DNA of 64,000 bases, from positions 27,064,901 through 27,128,900 of the forward strand of contig NC_080716.1 in NCBI RefSeq assembly GCF_019097595.1, written 5' to 3'. The notes under the pieces were generated by a model. The model did not search any database and was not told the DNA's origin. It saw nothing but the letters and a program-made list of their open reading frames with translations. Both the position numbers and the translations under genes were made by a program. Shown piece by piece: positions 35,690-48,255 of the stretch. Origin of the DNA: Hemibagrus wyckioides. Lineage: Eukaryota; Chordata; Actinopteri; Siluriformes; Bagridae. Positions within the stretch are counted from its first letter, which is position 1; each line of letters opens with the position of its first letter.

Positions 35690-36058
35690 TGTTGTTTTCC
35701 TGGACATGCGGGATGGTTTGTTTTTGTCGTTGGTTGTCTTGCTCATGTTTCCTGTTAGCTCTCACCTGGTTTCACTTCACCCTTTAATTCATTTGTGTAT
35801 TTAAACCTTTGACTTGTTTCTGGAGTTCAGTGTGTAACCTCCAGTCCGGACCAAGCCTTCAGATTGTCTTCAGATTTTTCCTGGGTTTCGATATTGTACT
35901 GTTTCCTCATTAGAGCCTTTTGGATTAGCTTTGTGGCTCGCTTGACCCTCGCCTGTTTCCTGTTTCTGTCTTTGGCTTCACGTTTCGGGATTTGTTTGCC
36001 TGCTCCTTTAACAAAACCTTTTACTCTACTGCCTTTGTCTCAACCACATTTCATGACA
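35690..36058 (+). mobile_element. T-rich interspersed repeat ending TCATGACA
   Basis: Pyrimidine-rich text ('gttttcctggacatg', 'cctgtttcctgtttctg', 'cctgctcctttaac') ends at TCATGACA (36051-36058). That is the inverted complement of the TGTCATGA that opens the element at 8512, so the two are probably the same family or a close relative. LTR-like TG...CA ends are possible. Confidence 0.4.
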
Positions 36059-38639
36059 ATCAACTAAATTGTCAGTAGAGTATAAAAAGGTGTGCTGTGT
36101 GCTGTGTGTGAGAGATGTAGCTGGAGATCAAGCTTCCTGCTTAGAGATACCTCTCTAGGCTACAAGAAACCATCTACACATTACAGGTACATTATATATA
36201 TTGTATAAAATATATTTATATATGTATTTGTATCTATTGAATTTACTGCATATTGTGTATACAGTATTATATACACTACGGCATGTGAATCTCATTTTAA
36301 AATGCATTAAAAGTATTAGATTAGAATTGATTAAATAATTACAGTTACATAATAATTATAATTTTGGCTCTATCAAATAAAAAAACAAAATAATATTTGT
36401 GAAAATGACAAATATTGCAACTATTTTTTAATTTTTTAATTTTTATGGTTATTCACAGGTTTTTCCTGTTATCTTTTCAAAATTTGTTGATATTTTTTTA
36501 TCCATTTTAAAAATACTGGAAAATAAGCAGTGAAATATTGTAAAAGTATAGTTTTTTAAAATAATGTTTAAAATGTAATTTATTTTTTTCCAGTTCCCAG
36601 TCAGATTATTCCTCTTAAGAAAAGCGTGGCAATTAAAAACAAAACTTGCGCTAGTCACACATGCTAGCAAGGTGTTATATAGGTATGGTGTAAGTTAAGC
36701 ATCAGAAGTTTTGGGAAAGTTGTACATCTTGACTTTCTTTCTGTTGATGTTCAGCATCTCTGTAAGCATGTTTTTATCAGCTGTGAACTAAAATCGTTCC
36801 TGTATTTGGTCTTTTTAGCTATGTATTACAAGCACAAAGCTTTCATTTGTTAAAAAGACAGAAAAGGCAGTTTCATTGACCTCGGGTTTTATGCTGATTT
36901 CTTAAGAGCTGTTGAATCTCTTTCTACTCCATCAAGCTAACTGACCATCATTATGTCTTTTTGTAGCGTCTATAAATGTCCTGGGCTATTTTCCACTATA
37001 ACTTCTAACTGCTGGGTGTTTTATTGGTGTGCACACTGGCAGCACTGCTGACGGTGTGGTGTAGTTTAAAACCTAGTGGCTGCGTGCCCTGGAGTGAAGA
37101 CAGAGCAGGACAGAACTTCTTCCCAGTCTACACTTAACTCTTAACCAGTAGGAATCCTATTCCTCATTCCTAGTACATATTAAACATGAATTAAAATACT
37201 TCCATCACTGGAAACACATTAACCAATAAATATATGCTTTACTGAACAAAAAAAACAAAACAAAACAATATATTAGCAAATTAAAATAAACAAAATACAG
37301 TCACATGTATTGAATATTTTGAGTTGTAGAATTAAAATAAACAAAATAATAGCTGAACATGAAAGCATTTCCAGGACATTTCTATTCATTTCAAGCTAGA
37401 AATAGTCATGTTGTCTGGTTTGTTTCTAAGCTTTCTAGTTCTAGAAAAAAAGGATATTCTGAGAAAATAAGAAAATTTAAAGCTGGAATGAGTTTAATCA
37501 GGCTTAATAATCTTATATTTCATTTATATTTATGTTATTATAATATTATTATATTATACTGGATATAATGCTGCAGTGTAGAAGGTTTAATGTTTTACTT
37601 TTTCTGTATTATTGTTATTATTATTTATTTTTATTATTATTTTTATTTATTTATTTATTCATTTATTTATTTACTTTTTGTCTGTCATGGTGACATGTTA
37701 TGGTAAGGAGTTTCATCTCTCTCTCTCTCTGAGTTCATATGGATTAGCACGGTCTGTTTATTCTATGATCTATTTTATCATTTTATGATGGCTGTAGGTG
37801 TGTATTTAATGGCGTGTGTTTATGAAAAAGGCCATGAGTGATGGAGGATTCATTTCTTGTTTTCTTTTCAATGCTGAAGAATCCAGATTTATATTTGTAT
37901 TTATCCAGCTACGTACACCCATTTACCTCAGCCAGTTATTTGTGCTTGGTTTGGTGTACACATCGGGTACATCTGTGTACACATGGGTCATTTCTAAATC
38001 ACACGTTTATCATTTTACTGGAGAAAAATCCAAAAAAAAAAAAAAAAAAAAAAAACCTGGAGAAAATATTATTGATGAAAGAAAATTCGTTCCCACATGG
38101 ACCACTAACTTTAAAAACATACAGTGGCATTTCAGCCAAAAACCCATTCACGTGGAATCGGTTGCACAATTCTTTCTTTCCACAAAGGACGTCTGATTTA
38201 TTTTCATTCGAAGGGTTTAAATAAGCCGCCTGTCTTGTAAGAGCACTTTTCTCACTGCTTATCTGAAAATCCAGACACGTGAATGACATGAAGTCTGATT
38301 GTTTTCACATGGACATTTTACACCCTGGTGCTTGTCAGCTGAAAGATTTTGATGTCGTCATTATTATTTCCTGTCATTTATAGATTAATTACAAACATCA
38401 CTCAATTACTGCATCATGAAATGCTGCTCCGTGATGAGGAATAATCCTCAGAGTATTTACAGTGTTGCTCCTGTTGTACCAGATCTCTAAGATGCTTATA
38501 TTCGTATCAGAATTGTATTTTATTGACCATAACAGGCTAATAATCAGAATGCCATTTCATATGGGGAAATAAATCATTTAACGTTATGCAAATGTAATAA
38601 ATCATGCCGATAAATAATCAAGCATGCAATCAATTTCCA
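36059..38639. other. AT-rich non-genic DNA; possible conserved element at 38340-38640
   Basis: No gene. Simple TTA/TTTA DNA at 37610-37674 and a 24-base A run at 38032-38055. The stretch 38500-38640 is AT-rich but not simple, with octamer-like ATGCAAAT and TAATAAATCAT words, just before the minisatellite. Confidence 0.45.
38032..38055. repeat. poly(A) tract
   Basis: 24 adenines. The overlapping open frames through it encode only a poly-Lys (or antisense poly-Phe) run. Confidence 0.95.
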
Positions 38640-38838
38640 TACAGAGTATAGTACTAGATTACTACACTACATAGTCATATTGTGCTGTAGTATAACACTA
38701 AGTCAGTACCTCACAGTGTAGCACTATATCAGTACTCAGCAGTATTGTGCTACTGTATATTAATGCATAGGAGTATAGCAATTTGTCAATAAATTGTAGT
38801 ATAGCACTATTTATACATAGTAGTATATCACTTTATCA
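38640..38838. repeat. decayed left edge of the 26-bp minisatellite
   Basis: 'gtagtataacacta', 'gtgtagcactatatcag' and 'agtatagcactatttatac' are diverged copies of the 26-bp unit, spaced irregularly. The decay is much stronger than in the core array. Confidence 0.75.
38822..38838. repeat. target-site duplication, left copy (17 bp)
   Basis: 'agtatatcactttatca', repeated exactly at 39074-39090 on the other side of the SINE. The duplicated bases are themselves minisatellite sequence. Confidence 0.92.
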
Positions 38839-39073
38839 CTGGTGGCTCAGTGGTAGGTTTCTTGCCTATCATGTGGAAGGCCTGGGTTCAATTCCCAGCC
38901 AATGCCCGACCCCAGCCACTAGATGTAGTGCCGGTCCCAAGCCCGGATAAAATGGGAGGGTTGTGTCAGGAAGGGCATCTGGCGTAAAACCTGTGCCAAG
39001 TTGATGTGCGGACCGGTTGGTCTGCTGTGGCGACCCCTCACACACGTAGGGAGCAGCCGAAAGATAACCTAAC
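38839..39073 (+). mobile_element. tRNA-derived SINE with DANA/Mermaid-type tail
   Basis: A-box-like 'tggctcagtgg' (38843-38853) and B-box-like 'ggttcaattcc' (38885-38895) show a pol III promoter of tRNA origin. The 3' part carries 'gtgtcaggaagggcatctgg', 'cgtaaaacctgtgcc', 'ctgctgtggcgacccct' and 'gggagcagccgaaag', the conserved tail of DANA/Mermaid-type fish SINEs. About 235 bp, apparently full length and little decayed. A perfect 17-bp target duplication flanks it. The 3' end is 'agataacctaac' rather than poly(A). Confidence 0.9.
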
Positions 39074-42000
39074 AGTATATCACTTTATCAGTACATAGTA
39101 CTCATAATATGACTCAGGTGTCATAGTACTATCACACTATATCAGTATTTAGTACTGTAGCACTATATCAGTATTTAGTAATACAGCACTACATCAGTAT
39201 TTAGTAGTATAGCACCATATCAGTATTTAGCACTGTAGCACTATATCAGTGTTTAGTAGTATACCACTATATCGGTATTTAGTAGTATAGCAATATATCA
39301 GTATTTAATACTGTAGCACTATATCAGTATTTAGAAGTATAGCACTATATCAGTATTTAGTAGTATAGCACTATATCAGCACTATATCAGTAGTTAGAAG
39401 TATAGCACAATATCAGCACTATATCAGTATTTAGAAGTATAGCACTATATCAGTATTTAGTACTTTAGCACTATATCAGTATTTAGAAGTATAGCACTAT
39501 ATCAGTATTTAGTACTTTAGCACTATATCAGTATTTAGTAGTATAGCACTATATCAGTATTTAGAAGTATAGCACTATATCAGTATTTAGTACTTTAGCA
39601 CTATATCAGTATTTAGAAGTATAGCACTATATCAGTATTTAGAAGTATAGCACTATATCAGTATTTAGTACTTTAGCACTATATCAGTATTTAGAAGTAT
39701 AGCACTATATCAGTATTTAGAAGTATAGCACTATATCAGTATTTAGTACTTTAGCACTATATCAGTATTTAGAAGTATAGCACTATATCAGTATTTAGTA
39801 GTATATCACTATATCAGTATTTAGAAGTATAGCACTATATCAGCACTATATCAGTATTTAGAAGTATAGAACTATATCAGTATTTAGTAGTATAGCACTA
39901 TATCAGTATTTAGAAGTATAGCACTATATCAGCACTATATCAGTATTTAGAAGTATAGCACTATATCAGCACTATATCAGTATTTAGAAGTATAGCACTA
40001 TATCAGTATTTTGAAGTATAGCACTATATCAGCACTATATCAGTATTTAGAAGTATAGCACTGTATCAGTATTTTGAAGTATAGCACTATATCAGCACTA
40101 TATCAGTATTTAGAAGTATAGCACTATATCAGTATTTTGAAGTATAGCACTATATCAGCACTATATCAGTATTTAGAAGTATAGCACTGTATCAGCACTA
40201 TATCAGTATTTAGAAGTATAGCACTATATCAGTATTTTGAAGTATAGCACTATATCAGCACTATATCAGTATTTAGAAGTATAGCACTATATCAGTATTT
40301 TGAAATATAGCACTATATCAGCACTATATCAGTATTTAGAAGTATAGCACTGTATCAGTATTTTGAAGTATAGCTCTATATCAGCACTATATCAGTATTT
40401 AGAAGTATAGCACTATATCAGTATTTTGAAGTATAGCACTATATCAGCACTATATCAGTATTTAGAAGTATAGCACTATATCAGTATTTAGTAGTATAGC
40501 ACTATATCAGTATTTAGTACTATAGCACTATATCAGTATTTAGAAGTATAGCACTATATCAGTATTTAGTAGTATAGCACTATATCAGTATTTAGTAGTA
40601 TAGCACTATATCAGCACTATATCAGTAGTTAGAAGTATAGCACAATATCAGCACTATATCAGTATTTAGAAGTATAGCACTATATCAGTATTTAGTACTT
40701 TAGCACTATATCAGTATTTAGAAGTATAGCACTATATCAGTATTTAGTAGTATAGCACTATATCAGTATTTAGTACTATAGCACTATATCAGTATTTAGA
40801 AGTATAGCACTATATCAGTATTTAGTAGTATATCACTATATCAGTATTTAGAAGTATAGCACTATATCAGCACTATATCAGTATTTAGAAGTATAGAACT
40901 ATATCAGTATTTAGTAGTATAGCACTATATCAGTATTTAGAAGTATAGCACTATATCAGCACTATATCAGTATTTAGAAGTATAGCACTATATCAGCACT
41001 ATATCAGTATTTAGAAGTATAGCACTATATCAGTATTTTGAAGTATAGCACTATATCAGCACTATATCAGTATTTAGAAGTATAGCACTGTATCAGTATT
41101 TTGAAGTATAGCACTATATCAGCACTATATCAGTATTTAGAAGTATAGCACTATATCAATATTTTGAAGTATAGCACTATATCAGCACTATATCAGTATT
41201 TAGAAGTATAGCACTGTATCAGCACTATATCAGTATTTAGAAGTATAGCACTATATCAGTATTTTGAAGTATAGCACTATATCAGCACTATATCAGTATT
41301 TAGAAGTATAGCACTATATCAGTATTTTGAAGTATATCACTATATCAGCACTATATCAGTATTTAGAAGTATAGCACTGTATCAGCACTATATCAGTATT
41401 TAGTAGTATAGCACTATATCAGTATTTAGAAGTATAGCACTATATCAGTATTTAGAAGTATAGCACTATATCAGCACTATATCAGTATTTAGAAGTATAG
41501 CACTATATCAGTATTTAGAAGTATAGCACTATATCAGCACTATATCAGTATTTAGAAGTATAGCACTGTATCAGCACTATATCAGTATTTAGTAGTATAG
41601 CACTATATCAGTATTTAGAAGTATAGCACTATATCAGCACTATATCAGTATTTAGTAGTATAGCACTATATCAGTATTTTGAAGTATAGCACTATATCAG
41701 CACTATATCAGTATTTAGAAGTATAGCACTATGTCAATATTTTGAAGTATAGCACTATATCAGCACTATATCAGTATTTAGAAGTATAGCACTGTATCAG
41801 TATTTTGAAGTATAGCACTATATCAGCACTATATCAGTATTTAGAAGTATAGCACTATATCAGTATTTTGAAGTATAGCACTATATCAGCACTATATCAG
41901 TATTTAGAAGTATAGCACTATGTCAATATTTTGAAGTATAGCACTATATCAGCACTATATCAGTATTTAGAAGTATAGCACTGTATCAGTATTTTGAAGT

Positions 42001-45000
42001 ATAGCACTATATCAGCACTATATCAGTATTTAGAAGTATAGCACTATATCAGTATTTTGAAGTATAGCACTATATCAGCACTATATCAGTATTTAGAAGT
42101 ATAGCACTGTATCAGCACTATATCAGTATTTTGAAGTATAGCACTATATCAGCACTATATCAGTATTTAGTAGTATAGCACTATATCAGTATTTAGAAGT
42201 ATAGCACTATATCAGCACTATATCAGTATTTAGTAGTATAGCACTATATCAGTATTTTGAAGTATAGCACTATATCAGCACTATATCAGTATTTAGAAGT
42301 ATAGCACTATATCAATATTTTGAAGTATAGCACTATATCAGCACTATATCAGTATTTAGAAGTATAGCACTATATCAATATTTTGAAGTATAGCACTATA
42401 TCAGCACTATATCAGTATTTAGAAGTATAGCACTGTATCAGTATTTAGAAGTATAGCACTATATCAGTATTTTGAAGTATAGCACTATATCAGCACTATA
42501 TCAGTATTTAGAAGTATAGCACTGTATCAGTATTTTGAAGTATAGCACTATATCAGCACTATATCAGTATTTAGAAGTATAGCACTATATCAGTATTTTG
42601 AAGTATAGCACTATATCAGCACTATATCAGTATTTAGAAGTATAGCACTGTATCAGCACTATATCAGTATTTAGAAGTATAGCACTATATCAGTATTTTG
42701 AAGTATAGCACTATATCAGCACTATATCAGTATTTAGAAGTATAGCACTATATCAGTATTTTGAAATATAGCACTATATCAGCACTATATCAGTATTTAG
42801 AAGTATAGCACTGTATCAGTATTTTGAAGTATAGCACTATATCAGCACTATATCAGTATTTAGAAGTATAGCACTATATCAGTATTTTGAAGTATAGCAC
42901 TATATCAGCACTATATCAGTATTTAGAAGTATAGCACTATATCAGTATTTTGAAGTATAGCACTATATCAGCACTATATCAGTATTTAGAAGTATAGCAC
43001 TGTATCAGCACTGTATCAGTATTTTGAAGTATAGCACTATATCAGCACTATATCAGTATTTAGAAGTATAGCACTATATCAGTATTTTGAAGTATAGCAC
43101 TATATCAGCACTATATCAGTATTTAGAAGTATAGCACTATATCAGTATTTAGTAGTATAGCACTATATCAGTATTTAGTACTATAGCACTATATCAGTAT
43201 TTAGAAGTATAGCACTATATCAGTATTTAGTAGTATAGCACTATATCAGTATTTAGTAGTATAGCACTATATCAGCACTATATCAGTAGTTAGAAGTATA
43301 GCACAATATCAGCACTATATCAGTATTTAGAAGTATAGCACTATATCAGTATTTAGTACTTTAGCACTATATCAGTATTTAGAAGTATAGCACTATATCA
43401 GTATTTAGTAGTATAGCACTATATCAGTATTTAGTACTATAGCACTATATCAGTATTTAGAAGTATAGCACTATATCAGTATTTAGTAGTATATCACTAT
43501 ATCAGTATTTAGAAGTATAGCACTATATCAGCACTATATCAGTATTTAGAAGTATAGAACTATATCAGTATTTAGTAGTATAGCACTATATCAGTATTTA
43601 GAAGTATAGCACTATATCAGCACTATATCAGTATTTAGAAGTATAGCACTATATCAGCACTATATCAGTATTTAGAAGTATAGCACTATATCAGTATTTT
43701 GAAGTATAGCACTATATCAGCACTATATCAGTATTTAGAAGTATAGCACTGTATCAGTATTTTGAAGTATAGCACTATATCAGCACTATATCAGTATTTA
43801 GAAGTATAGCACTATATCAATATTTTGAAGTATAGCACTATATCAGCACTATATCAGTATTTAGAAGTATAGCACTGTATCAGCACTATATCAGTATTTA
43901 GAAGTATAGCACTATATCAGTATTTTGAAGTATAGCACTATATCAGCACTATATCAGTATTTAGAAGTATAGCACTATATCAGTATTTTGAAGTATATCA
44001 CTATATCAGCACTATATCAGTATTTAGAAGTATAGCACTGTATCAGCACTATATCAGTATTTAGTAGTATAGCACTATATCAGTATTTAGAAGTATAGCA
44101 CTATATCAGTATTTAGAAGTATAGCACTATATCAGCACTATATCAGTATTTAGAAGTATAGCACTATATCAGTATTTAGAAGTATAGCACTATATCAGCA
44201 CTATATCAGTATTTAGAAGTATAGCACTGTATCAGCACTATATCAGTATTTAGTAGTATAGCACTATATCAGTATTTAGAAGTATAGCACTATATCAGCA
44301 CTATATCAGTATTTAGTAGTATAGCACTATATCAGTATTTTGAAGTATAGCACTATATCAGCACTATATCAGTATTTAGAAGTATAGCACTATGTCAATA
44401 TTTTGAAGTATAGCACTATATCAGCACTATATCAGTATTTAGAAGTATAGCACTGTATCAGTATTTTGAAGTATAGCACTATATCAGCACTATATCAGTA
44501 TTTAGAAGTATAGCACTATATCAGTATTTTGAAGTATAGCACTATATCAGCACTATATCAGTATTTAGAAGTATAGCACTATGTCAATATTTTGAAGTAT
44601 AGCACTATATCAGCACTATATCAGTATTTAGAAGTATAGCACTGTATCAGTATTTTGAAGTATAGCACTATATCAGCACTATATCAGTATTTAGAAGTAT
44701 AGCACTATATCAGTATTTTGAAGTATAGCACTATATCAGCACTATATCAGTATTTAGAAGTATAGCACTGTATCAGCACTATATCAGTATTTAGAAGTAT
44801 AGCACTATATCAGTATTTTGAAGTATAGCACTATATCAGCACTATATCAGTATTTAGTAGTATAGCACTATATCAGTATTTAGAAGTATAGCACTATATC
44901 AGCACTATATCAGTATTTAGTAGTATAGCACTATATCAGTATTTTGAAGTATAGCACTATATCAGCACTATATCAGTATTTAGAAGTATAGCACTTTATC

Positions 45001-46160
45001 AATATTTTGAAGTATAGCACTATATCAGCACTATATCAGTATTTAGAAGTATAGCACTGTATCAGTATTTTGAAGTATAGCACTATATCAGCACTATATC
45101 AGTATTTAGAAGTATAGCACTATATCAGTATTTTGAAGTATAGCACTATATCAGCACTATATCAGTATTTAGAAGTATAGCACTGTATCAGTATTTTGAA
45201 GTATAGCACTATATCAGCACTATATCAGTATTTAGAAGTATAGCACTATATCAGTATTTTGAAGTATAGCACTATATCAGCACTATATCAGTATTTAGAA
45301 GTATAGCACTATATCAGCACTATATCAGTATTTAGAAGTATAGCACTATATCAGTATTTTGAAGTATAGCACTATATCAGCACTATATCAGTATTTAGAA
45401 GTATAGCACTGTATCAGCACTATATCAGTATTTAGTAGTATAGCACTATATCAGTATTTAGAAGTATAGCACTATATCAGCACTATATCAGTATTTAGAA
45501 GTATAGCACTATATCAGCACTATATCAGTATTTAGTAGTATAGCACTATCTCAGTATTTTGAAGTATAGCACTATATCAGCACTATATCAGTATTTAGTA
45601 GTATAGCACTTTATCAGTATTTAGAAGTATAGCACTATATCAGCACTATATCAGTATTTAGAAGTATAGCACTATATCAGCACTATATCAGTATTTAGTA
45701 GTATAGCACTATCTCAGTATTTAGAAGTATAGTACTATATCAGTATTTAGTAGTATAGCACTATATCAGCACTATCTCAGTATTTAGAAGTATAGTACTA
45801 TATCAGTATTTAGTAGTATAGCACTATATCAGCACTATCTCAGTATTTAGAAGTATAGTACTATATCAGTATTTAGAAGTATAGCACTGTATCAGCACTA
45901 TATCAGTATTTAGTAGTATAGCACTGTATCAGCACTATATCAGTATTTAGTAGTATAGCACTATATCAGTATTTAGAAGTATAGCACTGTATCAGCACTA
46001 TATCAGTATTTAGTAGTATAGCACTATATCAGTATTTAGTAGTATATAACTGTTTCAGCACTATATCAGTATTTAGTAGTATAGCATTATATCAGTACTT
46101 TGTAGTATTGTACTATATTAGTATATAGTAGTATAACACTATTTTTACATAGTAATGCTT
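39074..46160. repeat. 26-bp minisatellite, about 7 kb, with higher-order structure
   Basis: The unit is 26 bp, built of 'tagcactatatcag' plus 'tatttagaag' with short joins; the last part varies (tagaag, ttgaag, tagtag, tagtac). Many units are followed by an extra 11-bp partial copy 'cagcactatat', giving 37-bp units. Alternation of 26 and 37 makes a 63-bp higher-order unit over much of 40.0-45.5 kb. Blocks are copied at a 2,661-bp offset. Each unit holds a small inverted repeat (tatag-ca-ctata). Because 26, 37 and 63 shift or repeat frames onto TAG and TAA codons, no open frame of 60 codons survives. Noncoding tandem DNA. Confidence 0.97.
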
Positions 46161-46227
46161 TACTACTGTTTTTCAGTACTAAGTAGAATAGAATATTATT
46201 GGGTAGTAATATGAAAAAGAAGAGGAG

Positions 46228-46383
46228 GAGGAGGAAGCCTTCATGTTTGTCACACATACATTACAACACAGTCAAATTCTTTCTTCACATATCCCAGCTT
46301 TGGAGGTAGGGGTCAAAGCTCAGGGTCAGCCATGATGCAGTGTCCCTGGAGCAGAGAGGGTAAAAGGCCTTGCTCAGGGGCCC
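46228..46383 (-). mobile_element. SINE, family B, inserted in the minisatellite's right edge
   Basis: Reverse-strand copy: 'cttgctcaggggccca', 'ccctggagcagag', 'gtcagccatgatgcagtg', 'cttcacatatcccagc' and 'tttgtcacacataca' complement the copy at 12739. It begins with a GAA/GGA-rich tail (46217-46236). Decayed minisatellite units lie on both sides, so it landed inside the array's margin. No clear target duplication. Confidence 0.85.
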
Positions 46384-46555
46384 ATTGACATTCAGTATTT
46401 AGTAGCATAGCACTCTATCAATATTTAGTATCATTGTATTATGTAAGAACATAAGAGATTAGTACTACATCAGCACTTTTTAGTATTATACTATATTATT
46501 AAATAGAAGTATAGCAATATCATGGTACATAATAATATTGCCCTATATTTTTACA
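46384..46555. repeat. decayed right edge of the 26-bp minisatellite
   Basis: 'cagtatttagtagcatagcac' and 'atagaagtatagcaatatcat' are diverged 26-bp units beyond the SINE. Fading units continue to about 46555. Confidence 0.75.
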
Positions 46556-47834
46556 TGTTAAATGTTCAATAAACATCTTCTTACAGACACTTTAACATTT
46601 TTATAGACTTTTTTCAGAATTTGTGGGAGTTCCTGAGAAAGATGTTACTATAGCAACAACAGATATAAACCTGTCCAAGCTGCTGGCCTCTCAGATTGAA
46701 ATAACCGAGGGATGATCACAAGCAATGAGTGGATTTCCTGAAGCATTTCCCAGAAACAAACACGAAAGGTTTAAGCACTGTGACGCAGAAGTTGTTAGCT
46801 AACGTTGTTCGCTGGACGGATTTATATACACTTTGTCAGAAGCAAATCGACCTTATAAACAAGACCGTGTGCGATCAAACACGGCCCCTTTCCCTTCCAT
46901 CCTGATCCTCGCACATTTGTTCTGGATCAAAAACACCTGCTGGTTTAAAGCACAGCCTCCTGTTTTAATTGAGTTATTGGGTTTGTACAGCACACACCCC
47001 AAACCCCTACAGCAGGGAAGGGCACTCGGAGGCATAGTGGGATAGTTCATGACCGAGACGGGTTAAACGACACTCCAAGCACGTCCAAATCAAACATATT
47101 TCAGCACAGCGGCTTCACCGCTCTGCCGCTCGCTCCAATCCAAACAGCACAGCTATTTCATTTCTTTTTTTTTCTCTCTCTTTATAAGGATACTGGAACG
47201 ACTTTGGCATGAATACGGTTCAAAATGTAACACTAGTACCTACATATGAAACATGCCATAATAGAGGCCTGCTCTGTTAATCACATATTAATTGAAATCA
47301 CAGCTCCGGCCTCCGGGTTCAGTCGCGAGACACTGCCGTTAGTGCATTCCTTTCGGTAATAAGTCTTCTTCTGCTCCGCAGTAAGAAAGGTTTTCAGCCT
47401 CGTCAAATAAAAACTAATTGTAGAGATTTTTGTGCTGATGGCGCACTACACGTTTTGACGAATGACAAATGCTGAACTGCAGAATATCCATCTCTGAGGA
47501 ATGTGCTTCATGCTGCGACTTTTTAAACGCTCTTATCAACACTTAATCTCACTTCATGAATCACACACACACACACACACACATATACACTGTAATTACA
47601 AATATTCACTATGATTACAACAGAGCTAGTGTTTTTATGTCAGTCACCATTAGTGTCACGAACAAAACAAAACAAAAAACCTGCTGAATTTCTTTTTTAA
47701 TAATAAATCTATCAAACATGTTCCAGCACAAATCCTTTACTATAAATCTTTACATTTCAGGATTTTCAGGTTGGACTTTATTAAGGACAGATAATTAAAA
47801 GGCTGATTTTTACCTCACAAAATAAATATTTTAT

Positions 47835-47837
<3 letters not shown>
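46556..47837. other. non-genic DNA; possible conserved element at 47190-47520
   Basis: Two opposite open frames overlap at 46833-47050 with no recognisable product. From 47190 to 47520 the DNA is unique, GC-balanced and carries AT-rich core words (ATTAATTG, TAATCACATATTAAT), so it is a candidate conserved noncoding element. CA tract at 47562-47583. Confidence 0.45.

Positions 47838-47922
<85 letters not shown>
47838..47922. repeat. (AT)n microsatellite, about 42 units
   Basis: Uninterrupted alternating AT, able to extrude a long hairpin or cruciform. Long perfect AT tracts are often unstable and hard to sequence, so the true length may differ. Confidence 0.97.
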
Positions 47923-47926
<4 letters not shown>

Positions 47927-48223
47927 TTATATAAACAATGAAAATAAGAAAAAAGATGGTTATATATGAATTTATTTTTTGGCTATATTGGTAATATTTT
48001 TTTTTATAACAAATGGATATATCTAGGAAATTTATTTATTTATTTAGTTTTATTTAATTGTCATAACACCTGTGGACAGATTTCACATAATCATGAACAA
48101 ATTATAATTTCACAGAATTATTTATTTATTTTTGTATTTATGTATTTAATTGTGATAACACAATATATAGTCAGATTTCACACAATCATTTACAAAAATA
48201 TAATTTCAGAATTATTCATTCAT

Positions 48224-48255
<32 letters not shown>

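Noticed and set aside
37816..38224. Two overlapping open frames of 126 and 128 codons
   Set aside because: Both run through a 24-base A run (poly-Lys) and compete with an antisense frame. No recognisable domain.
38843..38895. Functional tRNA gene suggested by A and B boxes
   Set aside because: The spacing and sequence belong to a SINE head. The body that follows is a DANA/Mermaid-type tail and no tRNA cloverleaf is complete.
39074..46160. CRISPR array (regular repeats)
   Set aside because: There are no unique spacers: the repeats are contiguous, and the genome context is vertebrate.
46833..47050. Opposed open frames on both strands
   Set aside because: Each is a mirror of the other over GC-balanced unique DNA. 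Nothing favours either as coding.
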